Origin: Bacillota bacterium
Lineage (GTDB): Bacteria; Bacillota; Clostridia; Acetivibrionales; DSM-1351
Assembly (NCBI GenBank): GCA_023395575.1
Contig: JAEWZA010000271.1
Coordinates: forward strand, 1 to 16,715
DNA: 16,715 nucleotides
Direction of reading: 5' to 3'
Shown: positions 1 through 7,162 of the stretch, piece after piece
How the letters are laid out: every line of letters starts with the position of its first letter
Numbering within the stretch: position 1 is the stretch's first letter
Notes under the pieces: model-generated
Seen by the model: the letters and a program-made list of their open reading frames with translations, nothing else
What the model was told of the DNA's origin: nothing
The model's database searches: none
Translations under genes and position numbers: made by a program

Positions 1-148
1 CTGTGCTACTTCCTACACCAGGATGTGCGAAGGTAGCAGTTTGGTAAATAGGAAAGCTGATAGCTCCTGATTTATCACAAGAAGAAGCATCATTATTGCC
101 ATAAATACATTTTGTTGATAAATGATATGTCATAAAAAATTCATGCAT
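1..148 (-). CDS. Trans-sulfuration enzyme (Cys/Met metabolism PLP-dependent family), N-terminal fragment
   Basis: The gene runs leftward out of the window, so only about 49 N-terminal residues are visible. They read MHEFFMTYHLSTKCIYG, then a stretch ending SFPIYQTATFAHPGVGSST. The LSTK-h-hG start, the PIYQTxTF core and the HPGxGxST end are the N-terminal signature of cystathionine gamma-synthase/lyase, O-acetylhomoserine sulfhydrylase and related enzymes, which make or break C-S bonds using pyridoxal phosphate. The visible part cannot tell which reaction is catalysed, and the catalytic lysine lies outside the window. The start is uncertain: ATG at 148 or ATG at 133. The second gives a more typical N-terminus (MTYHLSTK), but neither has a well-spaced ribosome binding site. 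A promoter and a structured leader lie upstream. The nearby CoA-disulfide reductase-rhodanese gene and Rrf2 regulator fit a sulfur-metabolism neighbourhood. Confidence 0.85.
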   Translation of the reverse strand, partial: MHEFFMTYHLSTKCIYGNNDASSCDKSGAISFPIYQTATFAHPGVGSST

Positions 149-154
149 AGAGAA

Positions 155-234
155 AATGTAGATTCCCTCTACATTGCGCACGTTAAATTTGAAAGATTTT
201 TGCGCTGCATGCCTCCTATATTATTTCTTTCAAA
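155..234 (-). promoter_or_regulatory. Structured leader with two hairpins and a 13-codon ORF
   Basis: On the minus strand the leader has a 9-bp perfect inverted repeat, TTTGAAAGA/TCTTTCAAA (arms 226-234 and 188-196). Its 29-nt loop contains AGGAGG (217-212). A short ORF starts at ATG 210 and ends with TAG at 169, reading MQRKNLSNLTCAM. An 8-bp hairpin follows, AATGTAGA/TCTACATT (arms 168-175 and 155-162, loop GGGAA), which overlaps the ORF stop and lies just before the gene start. The AGGAGG is only 1 nt from the ATG, so translation of the short ORF is doubtful. I recognise no SAM riboswitch or T-box. A role as an attenuator or translational control leader is inference. Confidence 0.4.
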
Positions 235-288
235 CATTTGTATCTAAAGGAAAAACCTATTCTATACTAAAACTGTAGGAATACTATT

Positions 289-317
289 AATATAAATGAT
301 GAAATTATAATAGTCAA
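289..317 (-). promoter_or_regulatory. Predicted sigma-A promoter of the trans-sulfuration gene
   Basis: On the minus strand, TTGACT (317-312) and TATATT (294-289) are separated by 17 bases, one mismatch each from consensus. Transcription would start near 282, giving a leader of about 130 nt before the coding sequence. That leader holds the two inverted repeats listed separately. Confidence 0.6.
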
Positions 318-505
318 GCAAAATTTAACAAATCCTATTGAATTAATATGAAAATGTGGATAGAAATGATGGCATGTTGTCATAGTCTAAATAATGTATA
401 TAGACAGAATAAAAGAATTAAATATTATTTTGATAAATCTGTTTATTAGTGGCTTCGTGTTGGTAATAAATAATAATATTGCATTATACTGGTTGACAAT
501 TCAAT

Positions 506-541
506 ATATAAATCGTAATATTATAATATAACGATTTATAT
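506..541. repeat. 36-bp near-perfect palindrome, candidate operator
   Basis: The two 18-nt halves pair at every position except one (A517/A530). The outer 11-bp arms are ATATAAATCGT and ACGATTTATAT, and the centre is the 12-bp palindrome ATATTATAATAT. It lies in the 575-bp divergent region between the trans-sulfuration gene and the CoA-disulfide reductase gene. A TTGACA at 493-498 stands 17 bases before TAATAT (516-521), so the palindrome would cover the -10 region of a possible plus-strand promoter. The rest of the 318-726 stretch is AT-rich, and I see no gene in it. Confidence 0.55.
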
Positions 542-726
542 TGTAGATATAAATTCTATTCCAGTGGTATATATTTGGGTTTTGAGAAAAAAGTAAAAGC
601 TTTAATAATTTTACGAATTATATCGAACAATAATTGAAAGAATGGCAATTATAGATTTTTTAATTTATGCTAGTTATATTTTATTAAAAGAGTAATAAGT
701 AATGTATCTATATCGGAGGTGTTTAT

Positions 727-2445
727 ATGAGCAAAAAGGTTGTAATAGTTGGAGGGGTTGCTGGAGGTGCATCAACAGCTACTAGGCTTAGGCGTTTAGA
801 TGAAAATGCTGAAATTATTATGTTTGAAAAGGATGAATATATTTCTTTTGCCAATTGCGGACTACCTTATTATATTGGTGGAATTATACAAGAAAGGGAT
901 AAGCTTTTACTGCAAACTCCTCAGGCAATAATGGACAGATTTAATGTTGATGTCAGAGTTTTCAGTGAAGTAGTTAGGGTAGATCCTATTGAAAAACGAG
1001 TTACAGTTAAGTCTAGAGACAAGGGTGTATATGAGGAGTCCTTTGACTATCTAGTACTATCACCTGGAGCAGCACCATTGAGTCCGCCAATTAAGGGTAT
1101 TGAATCCAAGAAGATATTTTCTCTTCGAAATGTTCCTGACACTGATGCAATAAAGGCTGAGGTAGACAAGTACACAAAGGCTGAAGTAATTTCCTTGGAG
1201 GGTCAAAAACAGCTTTCTGAAAATTATAATAGAAGTGCTACTGTAATAGTTATAGGTGGTGGCTTTATAGGCGTTGAAACTGCTGAAAACATGATAGAAA
1301 AAGGGCTTAAAGTTATTTTGATTGAAGCAGCTCCACATATACTGGCACCATTTGATTCTGAGTTTGCAATGGTTGCTGAAGCTGAAATGGAGGCAATGGG
1401 AGTTGAACTTCATTTGGGAGACGGAGTAGAGGAGTTTATAGAAGAGGATGACAAGATTTCAGTCAAACTTACTTCAGGAAAGATAATCACAGGGGATTTT
1501 GTTGTGTCTGCAATAGGAGTAAAACCAGCGACGGATTTTTTAAAGAATTCGGGCATAACTCTTGGACCAAAAGGACATATTGTCGTAGATGATTATATGA
1601 GGACAAATTTTGAAAACATATATGCTGCAGGAGATGCAATTGAGATAGTTGATTTTATTACAAAGGGAAAAACGGCTATTCCTCTTGCAGGCCCAGCTAA
1701 TAGGCAGGCAAGGATAATTGCTGAAAACATTTCTGGCATAGAAAGAAAATATTTAGGTGCTATTGGGACATCTATTATAAAGATATTTGATATGACAGCA
1801 GCTGCAACAGGAATGAACATGAGAAATGCTAAAAGAGCAGAAATAGCTGCAAAGGCTGTGTATATTCATCCTAACAATCATGCCACATATTATCCTGGTG
1901 CTACCCAAATGTCTATAAAGCTGGTATATACTGAGGCTGGAAAGGTACTAGGTGCACAAGCTGTCGGATACGATGGAGTTGATAAGATTATTGACGTAAT
2001 TGCTACAGTTATTAAGTTTGGCGGAACTGTTGACGACCTTGCAGAGCTAGAACTTGCATATGCACCACCATATTTATCTGCAAAGTCTCCTGCGAATATG
2101 CTGGGCTTTGTAGCTCAAAATAGTATAGAAGGACTTGTTGACAATGCTACTATAGATGAATTTAATGAGCAGTTTAATCCTGATACAATGGTATTGGTTG
2201 ATGTAAGAGAGAAAATTGAAATTGAAAACGGAAAGATAAACGGAAGTATAAACATTCCTCTTAATAGTATCAGAAAAAGGATAAATGAAATTCCAAAGGA
2301 TAAACTTGTTTGGATTTACTGTGCTGTGGGAGTAAGAGGATATATAGCAGCAAGAATTCTCAATCAAAATGGTTACAAAACTAAAAATCTTGCAGGTGGG
2401 TATAATTTAATAAAGAAGGCAGCATTAAAGCTTCTGAAAAATTAG
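727..2445 (+). CDS. CoA-disulfide/persulfide reductase with C-terminal rhodanese domain (FAD, NAD(P)H)
   Basis: A 572-residue flavoprotein of the pyridine nucleotide-disulfide oxidoreductase superfamily, single-cysteine branch. The N-terminal FAD fold starts with GGVAGG (9-14). The redox cysteine is C44 in SFANCGLPYY, the CoADR/NADH oxidase/polysulfide reductase motif. A second nucleotide-binding motif, GGGFIG, lies at 177-182, followed by YAAGDA for FAD. HATYYPGA and YAPPY carry the tyrosines typical of CoA-disulfide reductases. A rhodanese domain occupies about 480-572 with active loop CAVGVRG (C532). This CoADR-rhodanese architecture is known to reduce CoA disulfides, persulfides or polysulfides, so a cytoplasmic role in sulfane sulfur handling or redox defence is likely; exact substrate unknown. 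Residues about 148-169 look like an extra stretch between the FAD and NAD motifs. GGAGGTG at 715-721 supports the ATG. An Rrf2 regulator follows. Confidence 0.9.
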   Translation: MSKKVVIVGGVAGGASTATRLRRLDENAEIIMFEKDEYISFANCGLPYYIGGIIQERDKLLLQTPQAIMDRFNVDVRVFSEVVRVDPIEKRVTVKSRDKGVYEESFDYLVLSPGAAPLSPPIKGIESKKIFSLRNVPDTDAIKAEVDKYTKAEVISLEGQKQLSENYNRSATVIVIGGGFIGVETAENMIEKGLKVILIEAAPHILAPFDSEFAMVAEAEMEAMGVELHLGDGVEEFIEEDDKISVKLTSGKIITGDFVVSAIGVKPATDFLKNSGITLGPKGHIVVDDYMRTNFENIYAAGDAIEIVDFITKGKTAIPLAGPANRQARIIAENISGIERKYLGAIGTSIIKIFDMTAAATGMNMRNAKRAEIAAKAVYIHPNNHATYYPGATQMSIKLVYTEAGKVLGAQAVGYDGVDKIIDVIATVIKFGGTVDDLAELELAYAPPYLSAKSPANMLGFVAQNSIEGLVDNATIDEFNEQFNPDTMVLVDVREKIEIENGKINGSINIPLNSIRKRINEIPKDKLVWIYCAVGVRGYIAARILNQNGYKTKNLAGGYNLIKKAALKLLKN

Positions 2446-2462
2446 AATGATGAGACAATACC

Positions 2463-2612
2463 AATTCAACAAATATCTTAGAAGTAATCTATTTAGATAA
2501 GTTTGTACGGGAAAATGCCAGTAAGCCAGTACTTTAGTATAAATAATTAGCACAACGCTTAAATTTATCTCGTTGTGCTTATTTATTTTGAACTGAGTTT
2601 GCAGGTAAATTA
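2463..2612 (-). mobile_element. Foldback element A: two element ends joined outside-in
   Basis: 2463-2557 is the reverse complement of the left arm of element B (6768-6876), sharing blocks such as AATTCAACAAATATCTT and ATTTAGATAAGTT. It ends with AGCACAACG, the complement of the element terminus. After 13 nt, 2571-2612 resembles the outer end of the right arm of element B in reverse complement (TTTATTTTGA and GTTTGCAG blocks) and begins CGTTGTGCT. In an intact inverted element these pieces would be at opposite ends, so A is a fusion of two outer ends rather than a complete copy. It starts 17 nt after the reductase stop codon. No transposase gene is present. Confidence 0.55.
2549..2589 (+). 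terminator. Hairpin terminator candidate within element A
   Basis: AGCACAACG (2549-2557) pairs perfectly with CGTTGTGCT (2571-2579), and flanking A/T bases extend the stem. The downstream side continues TATTTATTTT. It lies about 100 nt after the reductase stop and before the Rrf2 promoter, so it could separate the two transcripts. The stem is formed by the two element termini. Confidence 0.55.
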
Positions 2613-2656
2613 CTTTTGTTATATTTTGGATTATTAGGAGTAGTATATAAACCTGG

Positions 2657-2685
2657 TTGACGAACCTAAATAATAATTGTATTAT
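2657..2685 (+). promoter_or_regulatory. Predicted sigma-A promoter of the Rrf2 gene
   Basis: TTGACG (2657-2662) and TATTAT (2680-2685) are separated by 17 bases; each has one mismatch to consensus. Transcription would begin near 2692 and leave a leader of about 160 nt before the ATG at 2851. A second TTGACA at 2764-2769 has no good -10 partner. Confidence 0.5.
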
Positions 2686-2850
2686 ATATTTAATTCCTAT
2701 TATACAAGTATGAAAACATGTAATAAAAAATAGCTAATACTTAAGCGTTGATTAAGAAATAAATTGACAGGTTACAGTGTCTATTGTTACTTAGTTATTG
2801 ATATATTAAGTAAGATACTTTACAAACTTATAAACAGAGGGAGAATTGAT

Positions 2851-3285
2851 ATGAAAATATCTACAAAAGGAAGATATGCTTTGAGACTAATGCTGGATAT
2901 GGCATTGCATAATAATGGAGATCTAGTGAGGATTAAGGATGTTGCTGCTAGGCAGGATATTTCTGATAAATATTTAGAACAAATTATCTCTGCTTTAAAC
3001 AAAGCTGGATTTGTAAAAAGTGTAAGAGGTCCACAAGGAGGATACCGATTAACAAAGGACCCTGAAGAATATACTGTTGGCATGATACTTCGTATAACTG
3101 AAGGAAGTCTTGCGCCAGTAGCTTGTCTGGATGGTGATATAAATGAGTGTACAAGAAATGCTGGCTGTGCAACACTTTTGCTTTGGAAAAAACTTGATGA
3201 AGCTATAAAGGGTGTTGTTGATACAGTAACAATTGCAGATTTAGTTAAATGGCAAGAGAGCACTACTGATAATTATAATATTTGA
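2851..3285 (+). CDS. Rrf2-family transcriptional regulator, probably Fe-S binding (IscR-like)
   Basis: A 144-residue protein beginning MKISTKGRYALRLMLDMA, the standard Rrf2 winged-helix N-terminus, with VRGPQGGYRL as the wing (58-67). C92, C100 and C106 sit in the linker after the winged helix, where IscR-type members bind a [2Fe-2S] cluster; E. coli IscR uses cysteines near 92, 98 and 104. Spacing here is C-x7-C-x5-C. The family includes IscR (Fe-S status), CymR (cysteine metabolism) and NsrR (nitric oxide). I take it to be a DNA-binding sensor of cluster or sulfur status, possibly controlling the adjacent reductase-rhodanese and trans-sulfuration genes; this is inference. The open frame extends upstream to 2764, but ATG 2851 has AGAGGGAG at 2836-2843 and matches the family start. 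Confidence 0.88.
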   Translation: MKISTKGRYALRLMLDMALHNNGDLVRIKDVAARQDISDKYLEQIISALNKAGFVKSVRGPQGGYRLTKDPEEYTVGMILRITEGSLAPVACLDGDINECTRNAGCATLLLWKKLDEAIKGVVDTVTIADLVKWQESTTDNYNI

Positions 3286-3453
3286 TACAGAACGAAAAGC
3301 TAAAAATGCAGGGTTTTCATTTGTGATTTTATCGTTATCTACGCGAAACTAAATACTTAAAATTAAATTTATTTGGATTCATAGGAAAATGGGTTTACTA
3401 TCTTTCAAAAAAATATTACAATTAATGTATAATATGTCGCTTATTTTCAATTA

Positions 3454-3465
3454 ATATGGTATAAT
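3454..3465 (+). promoter_or_regulatory. Extended -10 promoter candidate of the diguanylate cyclase gene
   Basis: TGG directly precedes TATAAT (3460-3465), giving an extended -10 element, 34 nt before the start codon. No good -35 is visible at the usual distance. Confidence 0.4.
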
Positions 3466-3499
3466 ATAGTAATCTGAAAACACATTTAGGAGTATACCT

Positions 3500-4618
3500 A
3501 TGAATACTAATCCGACTTTATATGATAAGTGGAGAAAGATGCTTATTAAGCACTGCATAATTTTAGCATGTATTGTATTTATATCAGAAATTATAATATC
3601 TATTTTTTATTATAAAGCTGGTTTGTTTTTTCTTCCACTGCCGTTAGCTATATTTTATTATTTAATTCTTCCGAGTATTATCAATTTTTCAGCTATTGTA
3701 GTAGGTCGATATATTATTTTATCTACAAAATACAATGAAAAAATAAAAAATTATACTTCAATTCTAGTATTATGTATTTTATGCGCATGTGTGCAATGTG
3801 CACATTATAGATTTCCAGCTCTTATGTGTGCATTTTGTGTACCGATTTTTTTAACTATCCTTTTTCAAAATGAGACAATGACTAGACTAGTCCATATACT
3901 TAGTTATTTTTCTATTATATTATCAGGAGTAATTGCAAACTTTGGGGCAAGGATAGAGGATCCATATTTAATTTTTGATTGTGTGGTTGCAGCAATTGTG
4001 GTAGCTTGTTCTTATATTGTAAGTTTTATTTTAATTCAATATGAAAAACATAGAGCAGAGTATGTTAAGAGTTGTTATACAAAGCAGATGGAATTAAGCG
4101 AACAATTAAAGCATGATTTGCTTACAGGTTTATACAATTATACTTCATTTCTTGAAATACTAAAATTAAAACGTAACTGTAATAATAGCTGTTTGCAATT
4201 AGTGGTGATAGATTTGGATAACTTTAAATATATTAATGATACATATGGTCATATACAAGGAAATGAAGTACTTATCTATATTTCTTACCTATTAAAAAAA
4301 TACACTTCAAATATAGGTTATCCTGCAAGATATGGAGGAGAAGAGTTTGTTGTATTATTTCAGGATATATCAATTGACGAAGCATATAACATAATGGAAA
4401 AAGTCCGAAAGGAATTTTCAGAACATTTTTTCGAATTTTCACAGGGTAGGAAGTTTACCTTTAGCTGCGGATTGGCTGAGAATGACGGAGCTTTAAGTTC
4501 ATCGCAGGAATTATTTGAAAATGCAGACAGGGCTATGTATCTAGCAAAAAGATCTGGAAAGAACAAATCAGTTATTGCTCAGAAGCAATATAAAATGTCA
4601 ATCAATAAAGCTCTTTAA
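3500..4618 (+). CDS. Membrane-anchored diguanylate cyclase (GGDEF domain)
   Basis: A 372-residue protein with about six hydrophobic membrane segments in the first 180 residues (near 18-37, 42-65, 86-101, 108-122, 132-150, 157-180), a short linker, and a C-terminal GGDEF domain (about 203-360). The domain begins DLLTGLYNYTSF, has the metal/substrate segment VVIDLDNFKYINDTYGH with D238, and the active-site motif GGEEF at 279-283, a functional variant of GGDEF. It should make cyclic di-GMP from two GTP at the membrane. The RxxD product-inhibition site usually found five residues before the motif is absent (S270 and G273 instead). The N-terminal part fits no sensor family I recognise. TTAGGAG at 3487-3493 supports the ATG. 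The gene stands alone, with no EAL or PilZ gene next to it. Confidence 0.9.
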   Translation: MNTNPTLYDKWRKMLIKHCIILACIVFISEIIISIFYYKAGLFFLPLPLAIFYYLILPSIINFSAIVVGRYIILSTKYNEKIKNYTSILVLCILCACVQCAHYRFPALMCAFCVPIFLTILFQNETMTRLVHILSYFSIILSGVIANFGARIEDPYLIFDCVVAAIVVACSYIVSFILIQYEKHRAEYVKSCYTKQMELSEQLKHDLLTGLYNYTSFLEILKLKRNCNNSCLQLVVIDLDNFKYINDTYGHIQGNEVLIYISYLLKKYTSNIGYPARYGGEEFVVLFQDISIDEAYNIMEKVRKEFSEHFFEFSQGRKFTFSCGLAENDGALSSSQELFENADRAMYLAKRSGKNKSVIAQKQYKMSINKAL

Positions 4619-4672
4619 TAAATCAACTAAACACTTTTACTTTCTGTTGTTTTCCATAGTGCTAAAAAATGA

Positions 4673-4698
4673 TATAATGATGACTGTAAATTTTACAG
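4673..4698 (+). promoter_or_regulatory. topB promoter -10 with a palindromic operator candidate
   Basis: TATAAT (4673-4678) is followed at once by CTGTAAATTTTACAG (4684-4698), a perfect palindrome with 7-bp arms and one central base. It would lie over the transcription start. The half site CTGTAAA recurs at 4746-4752. No good -35 is visible at 17 bases. I do not recognise the matching regulator. Confidence 0.4.
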
Positions 4699-4759
4699 CC
4701 ATTAATTTTATCAATATTAGTAAATAATCTTATGGTATTTTTATGCTGTAAATAATTAT

Positions 4760-4791
4760 TAATTTATTTAAGTACTAATTTATTTAAGTAC
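4760..4791 (+). repeat. Perfect tandem duplication of a 16-bp unit upstream of topB
   Basis: The unit TAATTTATTTAAGTAC occurs twice in direct succession, at 4760-4775 and 4776-4791, without mismatch. It lies 37 nt before the topB start codon in the predicted leader. It may be simple slippage. Confidence 0.7.
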
Positions 4792-4827
4792 TATAAAAGT
4801 TAAGACATTTAATATGAGGAGATACTT

Positions 4828-6765
4828 TTGGGTAAGAAATTATTTATAACTGAAAAACCATCCGTAGCAGCAAGCTTTGCGAATATACTAGGACTTGATA
4901 TCTCTAAAGGAGACAGAGCCAGAGGTTTTGCCGAAAATAAAGAAGTAATAGTTTCATGGTGTTTTGGACACCTTGTTACTATGGCATATCCTGATGCTTA
5001 CGATACAAAATATAAGGAATGGAAAATAGAGCATTTACCAATAATACCTAACGAATATAAATATGTTGTTATTGATCAAAGAGGAGTAGGAAAACAATTT
5101 GATGTAATTCAGACTCTAATGTGCAGAGAAGATGTTGAATTGATTTATTGCTGTACCGATAGTGGGCGTGAAGGTGAATATATCTTCAGACTTGTATATG
5201 CACAAAGCGGAAGCAATAAGCCTGCTAAGAGGGTATGGATTTCTTCTCAAACAGAGGAAGCAGTAAAAAAAGGAATTGATGAAGCTAAAAGCATAAGTGA
5301 ATATGATTTGCTTGCAAAGGCTGCTTATAGCAGAGCAAAAGAAGATTGGCTTTTTGGTATGAACCTAAGCAGGATGTATACATGTCAATACGGTAGGACA
5401 TTATCTAATCACTTGAAAGAAAGCAAGTCCTCGGTTATACCTATCGGAAGGGTTATGACTTGTGTTCTTGGTCTTGTAGTTGACAGAGAGCTTGAAATAA
5501 GAAATTTTGTTCCTCAAAAACACTATGGGGTTAAGGCGAGCTTTAAATCACAAGATAATGGTATTGAATATTACGGCAAATGGCAACCCAAGAAAAGCAA
5601 GGGCAAAAAATCCGAGGAAATAGATGAACAGGATAAATACATTAGCAAGGAAGAAGCAGAAGAATTAATTGAAAAACTTAAGGATAAGGAAGCGGTCATA
5701 AAAAAAGTTGAAGTAAAGGTGAAGAGCGAACAACCACCTTTGCTTTTTAATCTTGCCGAATTGCAGTCTGAAGCCAACAAAAAGTTCAAGCTTCCTGTTG
5801 ACAAAACATTAGAAATAGCTCAGAGCTTATACGAAAAAAAGCTTATTTCTTACCCTAGAACAGACAGCAGAGTTCTTTCAACTGATGTAGTTGGAGAAAT
5901 ACCTAAAATTTTAAATGGACTTTTCAAAAATGAGTCCTTTAAGGATTATGTGCTTAGAATTAAGGAGCAAGGAGAGCTTAAGGTAAACAAAACCACAAAG
6001 CGATACGTTGATAATAGTAAAGTTACTGATCACTATGCTATTATACCAACCTATGTTACTGCTAATCTGTCAAGCCTTGATGCTGATTCCGCAAAAATAT
6101 ATAACCTTGTTGTAAAGAGATTTCTTGCAGCATTTTATCCTGTGGCTCAATATAATACGGTAAAGGTTGAAACCAATATAGAGGGTGAGATATTTGTTTC
6201 TAATGCAAAGACTTTGCTTAGCTTAGGCTGGAAGGAAGTTTATGAGGTTTCTGCAAAAAAAGATGAGGATGAAATAACAGATTCTCCTATTCATAAACTT
6301 GTTAAAAATGAAAAAAGTGATGTGCTTGGTTTTGACTTAGAAGAAAAAGAAACTAAGCCTCCTTCAAGATACACAGATGGCTCACTGATTATTACTATGG
6401 AGAAGGCTGGAAAATTCATTGAAAATGAAGAGTTAAGAGAACAGATTAAAACCACTGGTATAGGTACGTCTGCAACTCGCTCAGGTATTATCAAAAAATT
6501 GAAGGAAATTGGACATATAAGCATACACAGCAAGACCCAGGTTGTTACGCCAACCTTGAAGGGTGAAGCCATAGTAAAGCTAGTACGAAAAACGGCAAGG
6601 GAGCTTTTAAACCCATCTTTGACTGCAAGCTGGGAAAAAGGCCTTACAATGATAGAAAATGGGGAAACTACAGAGCAGATTTTTATGGAAAAGCTGCATT
6701 CCTATATTATAAAGTCAATTGAAAAGGTCAAGAATACAAGTGACAATAGAAATATTCTAAATTAA
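4828..6765 (+). CDS. topB: DNA topoisomerase III (type IA)
   Basis: A 645-residue type IA topoisomerase, which relaxes negative supercoils and decatenates DNA through a transient 5'-phosphotyrosine link. The Toprim domain starts LFITEKPSVA (catalytic E9) and has the acidic motif TDSGREGE near 110-117. The active-site tyrosine is Y342 in LISYPRTDSR. KTTGIGTSATR is the conserved domain IV segment of the family. Length is close to E. coli TopB (653), and there are no C-terminal zinc ribbons, which separates it from TopA. In the Toprim DxD position the second Asp is Gly (D-S-G), a variant I also associate with Firmicute and mobile-element TopB proteins. The start is TTG, preceded by GAGGAG; no in-frame ATG is better placed. 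No conjugation genes are seen, so chromosomal housekeeping is likely. Confidence 0.93.
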   Translation: MGKKLFITEKPSVAASFANILGLDISKGDRARGFAENKEVIVSWCFGHLVTMAYPDAYDTKYKEWKIEHLPIIPNEYKYVVIDQRGVGKQFDVIQTLMCREDVELIYCCTDSGREGEYIFRLVYAQSGSNKPAKRVWISSQTEEAVKKGIDEAKSISEYDLLAKAAYSRAKEDWLFGMNLSRMYTCQYGRTLSNHLKESKSSVIPIGRVMTCVLGLVVDRELEIRNFVPQKHYGVKASFKSQDNGIEYYGKWQPKKSKGKKSEEIDEQDKYISKEEAEELIEKLKDKEAVIKKVEVKVKSEQPPLLFNLAELQSEANKKFKLPVDKTLEIAQSLYEKKLISYPRTDSRVLSTDVVGEIPKILNGLFKNESFKDYVLRIKEQGELKVNKTTKRYVDNSKVTDHYAIIPTYVTANLSSLDADSAKIYNLVVKRFLAAFYPVAQYNTVKVETNIEGEIFVSNAKTLLSLGWKEVYEVSAKKDEDEITDSPIHKLVKNEKSDVLGFDLEEKETKPPSRYTDGSLIITMEKAGKFIENEELREQIKTTGIGTSATRSGIIKKLKEIGHISIHSKTQVVTPTLKGEAIVKLVRKTARELLNPSLTASWEKGLTMIENGETTEQIFMEKLHSYIIKSIEKVKNTSDNRNILN

Positions 6766-6767
6766 CG

Positions 6768-7105
6768 CGTTGTGCTAATTATTTTATGAACCTTACAGGT
6801 AAATACATTGGCTTACAGGTACTCCCGTACTAACTTATCTAAATGGATTACTCACAAGATATTTGTTGAATTAGTAGCGGCTCATTATAGTTAATTATAC
6901 CGTCGCTCACATTCAGCATCCATGCTTCATTGTTTCGCTAAAACCTACATCGTGTATGTTTTACGGTAGAATTAACTATTCTTCGCCTACAAATTCAAAC
7001 AAATATCTTTAACCAAGTAACCCATTTATCTAAGTTGTACTCGCGTACCAGTATAAGCAATACGTACTCTATCTGCAAACTTAGTCAAAATAAATTAGTT
7101 CAATG
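6768..7105 (+). mobile_element. Foldback (MITE-like) element B, full-length copy
   Basis: A 338-bp non-coding element starting 2 nt after the topB stop. The left arm (6768-6876) begins CGTTGTGCT; the right arm (6990-7105) is its imperfect inverted copy (shared TTGAATT, AGATATTTGT, TTATCTAAAT and GTAC blocks). The centre folds again: ATAGTTAATTATACCGT pairs with ACGGTAGAATTAACTAT, and an inner hairpin TAAAAC/GTTTTA lies at 6939-6963. Each arm also has a local GTAC...GTAC palindrome (TACTCCCGTA, TACTCGCGTA). No ORF and no target duplication were recognised. It fills most of the gap between topB and the kinase gene. It could be a miniature inverted-repeat element or the gene of a structured RNA. 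Confidence 0.6.
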
Positions 7106-7162
7106 AGTTTAATATAGTAATTGCTAAGCAAACCTTAGTATTAAAAAAAAGGGGGTACGTTC

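Noticed and set aside
148..282. SAM riboswitch or T-box in the leader of the trans-sulfuration gene
   Set aside because: None of the conserved core sequences of these classes could be found; the leader is too short for a full T-box.
361..449. Short plus-strand ORF of about 25 codons (ATGGCATGTTGT start)
   Set aside because: No ribosome binding site at a suitable distance and no recognisable product; it lies in AT-rich intergenic DNA.
4828..6765. Topoisomerase III as evidence of an integrated conjugative element
   Set aside because: No relaxase, type IV secretion, integrase or attachment repeats are visible; neighbours look chromosomal.
6768..7105. Insertion sequence with transposase
   Set aside because: No open frame of useful length in either strand and no transposase motif; only a non-autonomous element is supported.
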